32,240 nt of DNA from Thermoleophilia bacterium (GCA_020848615.1 JADLHW010000121.1:1-32240); one strand, 5' to 3'. Positions 15,947-24,010 are shown, counted from the first letter of the stretch. A program made the numbers and translations. The notes: a model not told the origin generated them from the sequence alone.

Positions 15947-16777
15947 GTGAGCACCACGAACATCGGACCCAAGGGGCCGGCCGGCCAGGTCGGGGAGGCG
16001 GTCGTCGACTACGTCGAGGACCGTACCGGCGCCAAGACCGGCCTCACCTGGTTCCTCAAGCGCAACATCCCGGCCGAGACCAGCTGGTTCCAGACGCTCG
16101 GCTTCGCCGCCATGGCGGTGTTCGGCCTGCAGGCCGTCACCGGCATCTTCCTGGCGATGTACTACAAGCCGGACCCCTCCCGGGCCTACCAGAGCATCGA
16201 GCACATCACGAACGACGTGACCTGGGGCTGGCTCGTGCGCGGCATGCACAAGTGGGGCGCCAGCGCGATGATCGTGCTGGTCTTCCTCCACATGGCCCGC
16301 GTCTTCATCTTCGGGTCCTACAAGTACCCGCGCGAGCTCACCTGGGTGACCGGCGCGATGCTGCTCATCATGACCATGTTCATGGGCCTCACCGGCTACC
16401 TGCTGGTGTGGGACGAGAAGGCCTACTGGGCCACCGTCGTGGCCATGAACATCACCGCCAGCGCGCCCATCCTGGGTCCGTACGTCGCGGACATCCTGCG
16501 GGCGGGCTCCGAGTTCAACGGGGACACGCTGTCGCGGTTCTACTCGATCCACATGCTCGCGATCCCCGGGGGCATCGCGACGTTCATCGGTTTGCATCTG
16601 TTCCTGGTGGCCAAGCTCGGCATCTCCGAGCCGCCGCACTCCCACCGGCTCGCCCGGGTGCGGCGCGAAGAGGAGGCCGCCCGCCGGGCGGCGGCGCGTG
16701 ACCGTCAGCCCCACGGCCGTCGCCAGGTGACGCCCGAGACGTCCCCGCAGACCATCTCCGCGGAGGGCGGCTCATGA
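15947..16777 (+). CDS. qcrB: Cytochrome b6-type subunit of menaquinol:cytochrome c reductase
   Basis: 276-aa membrane protein carrying the two b hemes. Heme ligands are visible as two His pairs, His101/His115 and His202/His217. The 14 and 15 residue spacings are those of b6-type rather than mitochondrial bc1-type cytochrome b. About four helices are present, and the C-terminal helices are on the next gene, so the cytochrome b is split as in b6f and Bacillus QcrB. A charged tail (about 230-276) is cytoplasmic. GTG 15947 follows an AGGAG just after the Rieske stop. The stop overlaps the next ATG (ATGA). Confidence 0.93.
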   Translation: MSTTNIGPKGPAGQVGEAVVDYVEDRTGAKTGLTWFLKRNIPAETSWFQTLGFAAMAVFGLQAVTGIFLAMYYKPDPSRAYQSIEHITNDVTWGWLVRGMHKWGASAMIVLVFLHMARVFIFGSYKYPRELTWVTGAMLLIMTMFMGLTGYLLVWDEKAYWATVVAMNITASAPILGPYVADILRAGSEFNGDTLSRFYSIHMLAIPGGIATFIGLHLFLVAKLGISEPPHSHRLARVRREEEAARRAAARDRQPHGRRQVTPETSPQTISAEGGS

Positions 16778-17526
16778 ACAAGGCACAGCAGGAGGCGTAC
16801 CTGCGGGAGTACTCGCAGGCCAAGAAGGAGGGGAAGTCCTTCTTCCCCTACGCCATCTACAAGGACCACATCGTCGCGATCCTGGCCTTCGGCTGGATCA
16901 TCGGGATGGCGATCTGGCACAAGGTCGAGATCGGCAAGCCGGTGTACGCCGCAACGACCGACTTCGTGCCGCGGCCCGAGTGGTACTTCTTCTTCCTCTT
17001 CGAGCTGCTGAAGATCTTCAAGGGCCAGAACGCCCTGATGCCGGTCATCATGGCGACGTTCATCGTGCCGAACGTGCTGATGGTGCTGCTCCTGCTCACC
17101 CCGTTCATCGACCGGGGACCGGAGCGCCGCATCAGCCGCCGGCCGATCGCCCTGGCGACCGCGGTGGTCGTGTTCGCGTCCCTCGCGTGGCTCACCCACA
17201 AGGGCGCGACCAGCGAGGCCCCGACCGGTGAGGGCCCGGCCATCCAGAACCTCACCCCGGAGGCGGAGGCCGGTTACGTCCTGTTCCAGGACAACGCCTG
17301 CCTGAGTTGCCACAAACTCGGGGGCTCCGGCGGTGTGCTGGGGCCGGATCTCTCGAACGAGGGGTCGAAGGCGCACGGCGTGCAGTGGCACATCGACCAC
17401 CTGAAGAACCCGCAGGCCGTGAGCCCGGGTTCGGCGATGCCGGCATACGCGGGCTTCACCGACGAGGAGTACCAGAACCTGGGGACGTTCCTCGACGGGC
17501 TCGGGACGAAGTGGAAGGCCGGCTGA
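16774..17526 (+). CDS. qcrC: Cytochrome b subunit IV-cytochrome c fusion
   Basis: 250 aa. Residues 1-145 are subunit IV-like, with three hydrophobic segments and the Q-site motif PEWY (68-71). Residues 160-250 are a mono-heme cytochrome c domain with CLSCH (Cys176, Cys179, His180) and a probable axial Met222 in GSAMPAY. This is the architecture of Bacillus-type QcrC, different from the di-heme QcrC of classical actinobacteria. The fused domain can pass electrons from the Rieske centre to the next carrier without a soluble cytochrome. The ATG overlaps the qcrB stop. A hairpin terminator follows 29 nt after the stop. Confidence 0.93.
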   Translation: MNKAQQEAYLREYSQAKKEGKSFFPYAIYKDHIVAILAFGWIIGMAIWHKVEIGKPVYAATTDFVPRPEWYFFFLFELLKIFKGQNALMPVIMATFIVPNVLMVLLLLTPFIDRGPERRISRRPIALATAVVVFASLAWLTHKGATSEAPTGEGPAIQNLTPEAEAGYVLFQDNACLSCHKLGGSGGVLGPDLSNEGSKAHGVQWHIDHLKNPQAVSPGSAMPAYAGFTDEEYQNLGTFLDGLGTKWKAG

Positions 17527-17555
17527 GGCCGCCCCGCTCCTCCTGACGGACCTCG

Positions 17556-17580
17556 ACGGCCCGCTCATCGAGCGGGCCGT
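17556..17580 (+). terminator. Hairpin terminator after the qcr operon
   Basis: A perfect 11 bp stem, ACGGCCCGCTC / GAGCGGGCCGT, with a 3 nt loop (17567-17569), followed by CGTCGTT. The T-tract is weak, as is common in GC-rich genomes. Confidence 0.75.
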
Positions 17581-17688
17581 CGTCGTTCCGGGACCGGCGT
17601 GCGGGTGACGGGTCCAACGGGGACGACCGTCCGGCCGATTGAGGACCGCCCCGGCGCGACCCCCGTGCAGCGCCCCTGCGGGACCCCC

Positions 17689-17694
17689 TACCAT
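17689..17694 (+). promoter_or_regulatory. -10-like box TACCAT before ubiX
   Basis: TACCAT ends 8 nt before GTG 17703. It is nearly the same string and spacing as at the minus-strand membrane-protein gene (27176-27171, then GTG 27163), which supports a leaderless-type promoter. It follows the qcr terminator, so ubiX starts a new transcript. Confidence 0.5.
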
Positions 17695-17702
17695 TGCCCG
17701 TT

Positions 17703-18365
17703 GTGAAGCGGATCTTCCTGGGAGTGACCGGCGCATCCGGCGCCCCGTACGCGGCCGGCGCCCTGCGCGCCCTCACCGCGGCCGGGTGCGAGGTGGGCCT
17801 GTGCGTGAGCCGCTCCGGGGCGCACGTGATCAGCCACGAGATCCTGCGCGCCGGCCGGGAGGCGCCGCGCGACCCGGACGCCGTGGTGCGGGAGTTCGTG
17901 GCCCGCTCCACCGAGCATCCCCGGCGGGTGACGGTGCTGGGGCCGCGGGACCTCACCGCCCCGTTCGCATCGGGCTCGTCCCTGGCGCCGGCGGCGCTCA
18001 TCTGCCCGTGCTCGGGCAGCACGCTCGCCGCGATCGCCCACGGCACGGCGCAGAACCTCATCCACCGCTGCGCCGACGTGATGCTCAAGGAACGGCGCAC
18101 CCTGGTGCTGATGACCCGCGAGACGCCGCTGTCGATCATCCACATCGAGAACATGGCGGCCGTGACACGCGCGGGGGCGATCGTGATGCCGGCCATGCCG
18201 GGCTGGTACAACCACCCGGAGCGGGTGGAGGACCTCGTGGACTTCATGGTCGGCAAGGCCCTCGACCACCTCGGCGTCCCGAACCACCTGCTGGCCAGGT
18301 GGGGCGACGACCCGGAGGTGCGCGTGCCCGACGTCCCGCCCGCCGACCTGGAGCGACCCTCATGA
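17703..18365 (+). CDS. ubiX: Flavin prenyltransferase UbiX
   Basis: Attaches a dimethylallyl group to FMN to make prenyl-FMN, the cofactor for UbiD enzymes such as the one at 11769. 220 aa with the family motifs: GVTGASGAPYA at the FMN-binding start, SSLAPAALICPCSGSTLAAIA (in part, CPCSGSTLAAIA), RRTLVLMTRETPLS with the conserved Arg/Glu, and IHIENM. In the futalosine cluster of Streptomyces a UbiX homologue is the matching partner (MqnM). The start is set at GTG 17703; TTG 17694 is possible but overlaps the -10-like box. The stop overlaps the menG ATG (ATGA). Confidence 0.93.
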   Translation: MKRIFLGVTGASGAPYAAGALRALTAAGCEVGLCVSRSGAHVISHEILRAGREAPRDPDAVVREFVARSTEHPRRVTVLGPRDLTAPFASGSSLAPAALICPCSGSTLAAIAHGTAQNLIHRCADVMLKERRTLVLMTRETPLSIIHIENMAAVTRAGAIVMPAMPGWYNHPERVEDLVDFMVGKALDHLGVPNHLLARWGDDPEVRVPDVPPADLERPS

Positions 18366-19093
18366 GCGCGACGGCCGACCCCCGCAGCGGACGGCTGCCG
18401 GCCGGCGAGGTGCGGGCGATGTTCGACCGCATCGCCCCCCGCTACGACCTGCTGAACCGGGTGATGACCGCGGGCCTCGACGGCCGGTGGCGCGAGGCCG
18501 CCGCGGCCGCCGCCGACGTCGCCGCGGGCGGGTCCGCCGTCGACGTGTGCACCGGCACCGGCGACCTGGCGCTCGCCCTCGCCCGCCGGGTCACGCCCAC
18601 CGGCCGCGTCATGGGCGTGGACTTCGCCGAGAACATGCTGGAGATCGGCCGGGCGAAGGCCGCGGAGCGCGGCGAGCGCGTCGAGTTCGTGGCCGGCGAC
18701 GCCCTGGCGCTGCCCGCGGAGGACGACGCCTACGACGCCGCCACCGTGGCGTTCGGCATCCGCAACGTGTCCGACCTGGACGGCGCCCTCGCCGAGATGG
18801 CCAGGGTGGTGCGCCCGGGCGGCAGGGTCGTGATCCTCGAGATCACCACCCCCCGGCGGCTGCGCCGCTTCTACCACGCGTGGTTCGACCGGGTCGTGCC
18901 CCTGCTGGGGCGGGTGCTGGGCCGCGACGGCGACGCCTACGGCTACCTGCCCGCGTCGGTGCGGCGGTTCCCCGAGCCGCCGGAGCTCGCGCGCCGCATG
19001 CACGCAGTGGGGCTGGAGGACATCCGCTGGCGGCCGTTCGCCGCCGGCATCGTCGCGCTGCACCACGGCCGGGTGCCGTCATCGCCGCGGTGA
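18362..19093 (+). CDS. menG: Demethylmenaquinone methyltransferase
   Basis: Last step of menaquinone synthesis: SAM-dependent C-methylation of demethylmenaquinone. 243 aa with the UbiE/MenG signatures MFDRIAPRYDLLNRVMTAGLD near the N-terminus (RYDLLNRVMTAGLD), SAM-binding motif I VDVCTGTGDLALALA, GVDFAENMLEIGR, FGIRNVSDLDGALAEMARVV and GGRVVILEITTP. The context (ubiX, polyprenyl synthase, mqnA, mqnC; no ubiquinone genes) supports menaquinone over ubiquinone. It overlaps ubiX before it and the polyprenyl synthase (GTGA) after it, so the series is translationally coupled. Confidence 0.93.
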   Translation: MSATADPRSGRLPAGEVRAMFDRIAPRYDLLNRVMTAGLDGRWREAAAAAADVAAGGSAVDVCTGTGDLALALARRVTPTGRVMGVDFAENMLEIGRAKAAERGERVEFVAGDALALPAEDDAYDAATVAFGIRNVSDLDGALAEMARVVRPGGRVVILEITTPRRLRRFYHAWFDRVVPLLGRVLGRDGDAYGYLPASVRRFPEPPELARRMHAVGLEDIRWRPFAAGIVALHHGRVPSSPR

Positions 19094-20049
19094 CCCCCGC
19101 AGCCGCCGCGCTCGCCGGCGCGGCCGCCGATGCCCTGGCCGCGTGCGAGGCGCACCTGCGCGCCGTGGTGGGCGGCGGGATGCCGCAGGTCGCGGCGCCG
19201 GGCGCCGACACCCTGGACGCGGGCGGCAAGCGCCTGCGGCCGCTCCTGGTGCTGTGCTGCGCGGGCCGCGTGGCGGATCCCACGCAGGAGCTCATCCGTG
19301 CCGCGTCGGCCGTCGAGCTGGTGCACATGGCCACCCTGGTGCACGACGACCTGCTGGACGGCGCCACGATGCGCCGCGGCCGGCGCACCGTCGCCAGCGC
19401 CCAGGGCGCGGACGCCGCGATCCAGGTGGGCGACTACCTGTTCGCCCGGGCGTTCGAGGACCTGGCCGCCGCCGGGGAGCCGGAGGCCGTGCGGGTGCTG
19501 GCGTCGTCCGCGCTGGACCTGTCCCTGGGCGAGCTCGCCCAGGGCCGGGCCGCGTACGACCTGGCGCTCACCGAGCGGGCGTATGCCGACCGGGTGCGCC
19601 GCAAGACGGCCTCCCTGTTCGCCGCCGCCTGCCGGCTGGGGGCCCTGGTGGGCGGCATCCCGGCGTCGGCGCACGACGGCCTGGCCAGGTTCGGCGACGA
19701 GGTGGGCATGGCGTTCCAGATCTTCGACGACATCCTCGACCTCACCGGCGACCCGGCCGCGACGGGCAAGCGCCGCGGCGCCGACCTGCGCGACGGCACC
19801 GTGACCCTGCCGGTCATCCTCGCCCTGCGCGGTGAGCCGGAGCTCGCCGACGCCATCCGCGCGGCCGACGACGAGGAGGCCATCGACGCCCTGTGCGACC
19901 GGCTGGCGGCCAACACCGGCTGCGCGGCCGCCCGGCAGCGCGCCCTCGGCCACGTCGGCCGTGCCCGGGAGGCGGTGGAGGGACTGGAGGGACCCGACGT
20001 GCCCGCATTGCTCGCGATCGCCGACGGAGTGGTGGACCGTTACTCGTGA
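19090..20049 (+). CDS. Polyprenyl diphosphate synthase (menaquinone side chain)
   Basis: Builds the all-trans polyprenyl diphosphate tail by adding isopentenyl units. 319 aa. Family motifs: GGKRLRPLLVL (45-55), first Asp-rich motif LVHDDLLD (DDLLD 86-90), GDYLFARAFE (114-123), KTASLF, and second Asp-rich motif QIFDDILDLTG (213-217). It is comparable to HepT and other long-chain synthases; chain length cannot be read from the sequence. GTG 19090 overlaps the menG stop. The next gene's GTG overlaps its stop. A shortened relative may be encoded at 11266-11772. Confidence 0.92.
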   Translation: MTPAAAALAGAAADALAACEAHLRAVVGGGMPQVAAPGADTLDAGGKRLRPLLVLCCAGRVADPTQELIRAASAVELVHMATLVHDDLLDGATMRRGRRTVASAQGADAAIQVGDYLFARAFEDLAAAGEPEAVRVLASSALDLSLGELAQGRAAYDLALTERAYADRVRRKTASLFAAACRLGALVGGIPASAHDGLARFGDEVGMAFQIFDDILDLTGDPAATGKRRGADLRDGTVTLPVILALRGEPELADAIRAADDEEAIDALCDRLAANTGCAAARQRALGHVGRAREAVEGLEGPDVPALLAIADGVVDRYS

Positions 20050-20600
20050 CCATGGACCGTGACCAGCTCATCGCCCTCATCGCCTCGGCGGACCCCATCG
20101 CCGCGGCCCGCGCCGCCGGCGTCGCCCCGGGCGGCACCGTGACGTTCGCCCACGGACCCGACCCGTCGCAGTGGCTCGACGACGGCGACGCCGAGGGCCC
20201 GGTGGAGTCCCACCGTGCCGCGCACGCCGAGGGCCGGCCCAGCGTGGCGGCCGTCGCCTACGGCGCGGGGTCGGGCCCGGAGACCGTGGCCGACCGACTG
20301 CTGTCCCTCGCGGCCCTGGCCGGCGAGACCGGCATGCTGCGCGCGGTGGTGCCGGTGCCCGGCGAGGGCACCAGCGCCCGCCCGGGATCGTGGGGCGTGG
20401 AGGACCTGGTGGTGATCGGCGCGGCCCGTGCCGTCCTGCCCGGGAGCGTGGCCGTGCGCCCCTGCTGGCCGCGCCTCGGCGCGCCCGGCGCGCAGGTGGC
20501 CGCCGCGTTCGGCGCGACGGACTGGCAGATCCCCGACGGCGAGGACGAGGACCCGGCGCGACTCGCCGGGGCCGTGGGCCGCACGGCGGTGCCGCGATGA
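20046..20600 (+). CDS. MqnC/MqnE-like protein lacking the radical-SAM core
   Basis: 184 aa. By eye it aligns in two blocks to the window's own MqnC (21437-22537). Residues 8-36 match MqnC 28-62 (LIALIASADPIAAARAAG against LALLRSGDLVGVGEAARA). Residues 57-165 match 207-317 (RAAHAEGRPSVAAVAYG against RAAHLQGLSTSATMMYG; DRLLSLAALAGETG against EHLRRLRELQDEAPG; RPCWPRLGAPGAQVAAAFGA against QSSWVTQGLRIGQMALEFGC). The middle 140 or so residues, including the CxxxCxxC cluster motif, are missing, and the protein has only one Cys (140). It cannot be a radical-SAM enzyme; a pseudoenzyme or partner role is inferred. GTG 20046 overlaps the synthase stop (ATG 20052 also possible), and its stop overlaps mqnA. 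Confidence 0.8.
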   Translation: MTMDRDQLIALIASADPIAAARAAGVAPGGTVTFAHGPDPSQWLDDGDAEGPVESHRAAHAEGRPSVAAVAYGAGSGPETVADRLLSLAALAGETGMLRAVVPVPGEGTSARPGSWGVEDLVVIGAARAVLPGSVAVRPCWPRLGAPGAQVAAAFGATDWQIPDGEDEDPARLAGAVGRTAVPR

Positions 20601-21406
20601 CCGGCAGCGCCGCCCTGCGCGTCGGCCGCATCGCCGCCCTGAACATGTACCCGCTCTACCACCACCTGGAGGCGGTGGGCGGCCCGGAGTTCGCGTTCAC
20701 CGACGGCGTGCCCACCACGCTGAACCGCGCGGTGCTGGACGGCGCCCTGGACGTCTCGGCGATGTCGTCCATCGAGTTCGCCCGCAACGCGGCGAACCTG
20801 CGGCTGCTGCCGGTGGCGTCGGTGACGGCGTCCGGCGCGGTCGACTCCATCGAGCTGTTCTCCCGGGTGCCGTTCGAGGAGGTGCGCAGCGTGGCGGTGA
20901 CGCCGCACAGCGCGACCAGCGTCGCCCTGCTGCGCGTGCTGCTGGGCCCCGGGCCGGTGTTCGGGCCCCTGGACGGGCCGCCGGCCGAGGCGCTCACCGA
21001 GCGCGACGCCGTGCTGCTCATCGGCGACGAGGCCCTCGCCGGGTTCCGCGCGCCGTTCGCGCCCGTCCGCACCGACCTGGGCGAACGGTGGCGCGCCCTC
21101 ACCGGGCTGCCCATGGTGTTCGCCGTGTGGGCCGCCCGGGCGGACCTGCCGGAGCGGCTGGAACCGGCGTTGGAGCGCCTGATGGCGCTGCTCACCGAGG
21201 CGCGGCTGCGCTACGAGGCCGACCCGGACCGCGTGGTCGCCGCGGCCGCCGAGCGCTTCCCGTTCCCCGCGGAGTTCATCGCGGCCTACTTCACGAGGCT
21301 GAGATACGGTTTCGGGACGGCCGAGCGGCGCGGCCTGGAGCGGTTCCTCGAGCTGGCCCGCGAGGCGGGCGAGCTGCGGGAGCTGCCGGCCCTCGCCGCC
21401 GCCTGA
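20597..21406 (+). CDS. mqnA: Chorismate dehydratase (futalosine pathway)
   Basis: Converts chorismate to 3-enolpyruvylbenzoate, the entry step of futalosine menaquinone synthesis. 269 aa with a periplasmic-binding-protein-like fold. Motifs: IAALNMYPLYHHL, FTDGVPTTLNRAVLDGALDVSAMSSIEFARN (in part, SAMSSIEFARN), VAVTPHSATSVALLRVLL, DAVLLIGDEAL, GLPMVFAVWAAR and YFTRLRYGFG, the last typical of MqnA. ATG 20597 overlaps the preceding stop (ATGA). mqnC follows after 30 nt. The partner MqnE is not in the window. Confidence 0.93.
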   Translation: MTGSAALRVGRIAALNMYPLYHHLEAVGGPEFAFTDGVPTTLNRAVLDGALDVSAMSSIEFARNAANLRLLPVASVTASGAVDSIELFSRVPFEEVRSVAVTPHSATSVALLRVLLGPGPVFGPLDGPPAEALTERDAVLLIGDEALAGFRAPFAPVRTDLGERWRALTGLPMVFAVWAARADLPERLEPALERLMALLTEARLRYEADPDRVVAAAAERFPFPAEFIAAYFTRLRYGFGTAERRGLERFLELAREAGELRELPALAAA

Positions 21407-21436
21407 CACACGCAGAGGAAGGACCGCCACCCACCG

Positions 21437-22537
21437 ATGAGCACGCTCGCACCCGCCCCGGCCCACACGGAGATCCTCGAGCGCGCCCGCTCCGGCGAGC
21501 GCATCGGCGAGCAGGACGCGCTGGCGCTGCTGCGCAGCGGCGACCTGGTGGGCGTGGGTGAGGCGGCCCGGGCCGTCCGGGAGGCCCGCACGAACCCGGA
21601 CGAGGTCACGTTCATCATCGACCGGAACGTGAACTACACGAACTTCTGCGTCACGGACTGCGACTTCTGCGCCTTCTACCGGCTGCCCCGCGACCCGGAG
21701 GGCTACGTCCTCCCGAAGTCCGTGATCTTCCGGAAGATCGAGGAGACCCTCGCCCTCGGCGGGACGGCGCTGCTGCTGCAGGGCGGGCATCACCCCGGCC
21801 TGCGGATCGACTACTACGAGGACCTGTTCCGCGCCATCAAGGCGCGCTACCCCATCCATCTCCACGCCCTGTCGCCGTCGGAGGTGCTGCACATCGCGAA
21901 GTTCTCCAAGCTCACCCTGGAGGACACCATCGCCCGCCTGCGGGCCGCGGGCCTGGACTCCATCCCCGGCGGCGGCGCGGAGATCCTGGTGGACCGGGTG
22001 CGGGCGATCATCGCCCCGAAGAAGACCACCAGCGACGAGTGGCTCGGCGTGATGCGGGCCGCGCACCTGCAGGGCCTGTCGACGTCGGCGACCATGATGT
22101 ACGGCACGGTCGACACCCTCGAGGACCGGGTGGAGCACCTGCGCCGCCTGCGTGAGCTGCAGGACGAGGCCCCCGGCTTCCGGGCGTTCGTGTGCTGGAG
22201 CTACCAGTCCGGCGGCGGGTCGCGGCGCGGCGACGACCACGCCCACACCACCGCGGCGGACTACCTGATGACCCTGGCCGTGAGCCGCCTGTACCTCGAC
22301 AACTTCGACCACTTCCAGTCGTCGTGGGTCACGCAGGGGCTGCGCATCGGGCAGATGGCGCTGGAGTTCGGCTGCGACGACATGGGCTCGATCATGATCG
22401 AGGAGAACGTCGTGCGGGCCGCGGGCACCGCCTTCGCGCTCGACACCGCGCGCATGGTCGCCGCCATCGAGGCCACCGGCCGCCGCGCCGTGCAGCGCGA
22501 CACGGCGTACCGGGTGGTCAGGCGCTTCTCGGCGTAG
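21437..22537 (+). CDS. mqnC: Dehypoxanthine futalosine cyclase (radical SAM)
   Basis: Radical-SAM enzyme that turns dehypoxanthine futalosine into cyclic dehypoxanthine futalosine. 366 aa. The cluster motif is CVTDCDFC (Cys71, 75, 78) in VNYTNFCVTDCDFCAFYR. Other MqnC features are LLLQGGHHPGL, GLDSIPGGGAEIL, STSATMMYG and the C-terminal DDMGSIMIEENVV with GCDDMGS. It is closer to MqnC than to MqnE, which has a different QGGxHP context and C-terminus. A purine-rich GAGGAAGGA lies about 13 nt before ATG 21437, slightly far for a ribosome-binding site. It ends the plus-strand menaquinone run, with a shared hairpin just after it. Confidence 0.94.
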   Translation: MSTLAPAPAHTEILERARSGERIGEQDALALLRSGDLVGVGEAARAVREARTNPDEVTFIIDRNVNYTNFCVTDCDFCAFYRLPRDPEGYVLPKSVIFRKIEETLALGGTALLLQGGHHPGLRIDYYEDLFRAIKARYPIHLHALSPSEVLHIAKFSKLTLEDTIARLRAAGLDSIPGGGAEILVDRVRAIIAPKKTTSDEWLGVMRAAHLQGLSTSATMMYGTVDTLEDRVEHLRRLRELQDEAPGFRAFVCWSYQSGGGSRRGDDHAHTTAADYLMTLAVSRLYLDNFDHFQSSWVTQGLRIGQMALEFGCDDMGSIMIEENVVRAAGTAFALDTARMVAAIEATGRRAVQRDTAYRVVRRFSA

Positions 22538-22538
22538 G

Positions 22539-22571
22539 CACGTTCCGCCGGTCTACGCCCGGCGGAACGTG
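22539..22571. terminator. Bidirectional hairpin between convergent genes
   Basis: Perfect 13 bp arms CACGTTCCGCCGG (22539-22551) and CCGGCGGAACGTG (22559-22571) with a 7 nt loop. It starts 2 nt after the mqnC stop, and its right arm lies in the last codons of the minus-strand secreted-protein gene, whose stop is in the loop. It could terminate transcripts from both sides. Confidence 0.75.
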
Positions 22572-24010
22572 ATGGTCTGGGCGGCGGCGTCGCCGTCCGC
22601 GGTGCGCGCCCGGACCGCGACGTTCAGGTCCTCGCCGGAGTCCCAGGAGGCCCCTCCCACCGACGTGGCGCACGCCGTGAGGTTCACGGTGAACGTGATG
22701 GTGTTGCCGGTGTCCGGCACGGCGTCCCTCGCAAGGTCCAGCAGGCGGTCGCCATCCGCCGTGAGGCCGGCGTCGGCGGTGCCGGGGGTCGCGCCGGGGC
22801 ACGGGCCGTTCGGCACGTCCACCGAGTAGCCGAGGCCGCCGATGTCCACCCAGTCGCCCACCTCGCCGGCCGCCGAGATCGCGGCGCGCTGCGGGCGCCA
22901 CAGTGTGAACGTCACGTTCACGTCGCCGGTCGCCGGCACGGTGATGGGCGTGCCGGCGGTGCCCGGGTCGGACGGCGCCACCGGGTAGGCCACGCCGGCC
23001 GTCGTGCCGCCGTTCACCTGGAAGGACGTGATCGCCGGGGTGGTGGCGAACTGGAGGTTCAGGACCCCGGGGACGGCGGTCTCCACGCCGCCGGCGCCGA
23101 TGCGCCAGATGAACGCGTCGCCGGAGCCGATCTGCGTGGACGTGGCGTTCGGCTTCAGCCGGAGGTCGCCGGAGGGCCCGCGGGTGACGGTGCCGAAGCC
23201 GTCACCGTCGGTGTCGACGGTGCCGGGGAACACGCCGCCGCCCACCGCGAGGGTGCCGGTCCCGCCGCGGCTGCAGTAGCCCAGCCTGCCGCAGTCCAGC
23301 TCCACCTCGTCGCCCGCCGGCACGGCGACCGCGAGGATCGACGCGCCGGAGAGCGCCGCGTCGATCTCGGCGCGCTCGACGCCGGCGTTGGCGTTCAGGG
23401 ACCCCTCCAGCGGCAGCTCGAGGGTGCTGAGGACCCGCGGCCCGGTGCCCGCCGTGGACCCGGTGCCGGGGGTCCGGTCGAGGCCGTCGAGGATGCGGTC
23501 GCCGTCGTCGTCGATGTCGTAGGCGCCGGGCACGCCGTCGCGGTCGAGGTCACGGCCGGGCCCGGAGGGCCCCTTCACGGCGGACTTCACCAGCCCCAGG
23601 GACCGCGCGCCCAGCGGCACGCCCTTCCTCGCGGCGGCGGTGCGGGACCGGTCGGTCGACACCACCGGCGGGGTGGCGACCCACGCGCCCCCCACCCTGC
23701 GGATCACCCCGAGCCTCGCCCCGGCGCGCACGCCCATCACGGTGGTGCCCTTCGGCCCCTTGCCCACCACGACCGGGCCGGCGTACCGGCCCTTCGGGCC
23801 GATGAGGTGCAGGGTGAACGTCCTGGCGGGCGGCACGAGGGTGACCCGGCCCCTGACGGTCGCCGCCGCGGCCACCGCGCCCGTGTACGACAGCGCGACC
23901 AGGCGGTGCCCCGAGGGCACGGTGCCCGTGACCGGGGCGGGTACCGCGCCCGCGGTCGCCGTCGCCACCAGGGCGCAGCCCAGGGCCGCCCCCGCAAAGA
24001 CCTTCCGCAT
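22553..24010 (-). CDS. Secreted protein with Ca-binding-like Asp repeat (function unknown)
   Basis: 485 aa, no family recognised. It has an N-terminal signal peptide (MRKVFAGAALGCALVATATA, cleavage near AGAVPA). Residues 28-130 are Gly/Val/Thr-rich beta-like. Residues 150-180 carry DLDRDGVPGAYDIDDDGDR, resembling thrombospondin type 3 / dockerin-like calcium loops, with a second DTDGDGFG loop near residue 268. The rest is Thr/Gly/Val-rich, predicted beta, with few Cys. An exported calcium-stabilised surface or matrix protein is a reasonable inference. A GAGGGAG lies 7-8 nt before ATG 24010. It is downstream of the rhodanese gene on the same strand, 75 nt apart. Confidence 0.7.
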   Translation of the reverse strand: MRKVFAGAALGCALVATATAGAVPAPVTGTVPSGHRLVALSYTGAVAAAATVRGRVTLVPPARTFTLHLIGPKGRYAGPVVVGKGPKGTTVMGVRAGARLGVIRRVGGAWVATPPVVSTDRSRTAAARKGVPLGARSLGLVKSAVKGPSGPGRDLDRDGVPGAYDIDDDGDRILDGLDRTPGTGSTAGTGPRVLSTLELPLEGSLNANAGVERAEIDAALSGASILAVAVPAGDEVELDCGRLGYCSRGGTGTLAVGGGVFPGTVDTDGDGFGTVTRGPSGDLRLKPNATSTQIGSGDAFIWRIGAGGVETAVPGVLNLQFATTPAITSFQVNGGTTAGVAYPVAPSDPGTAGTPITVPATGDVNVTFTLWRPQRAAISAAGEVGDWVDIGGLGYSVDVPNGPCPGATPGTADAGLTADGDRLLDLARDAVPDTGNTITFTVNLTACATSVGGASWDSGEDLNVAVRARTADGDAAAQTITFRRA

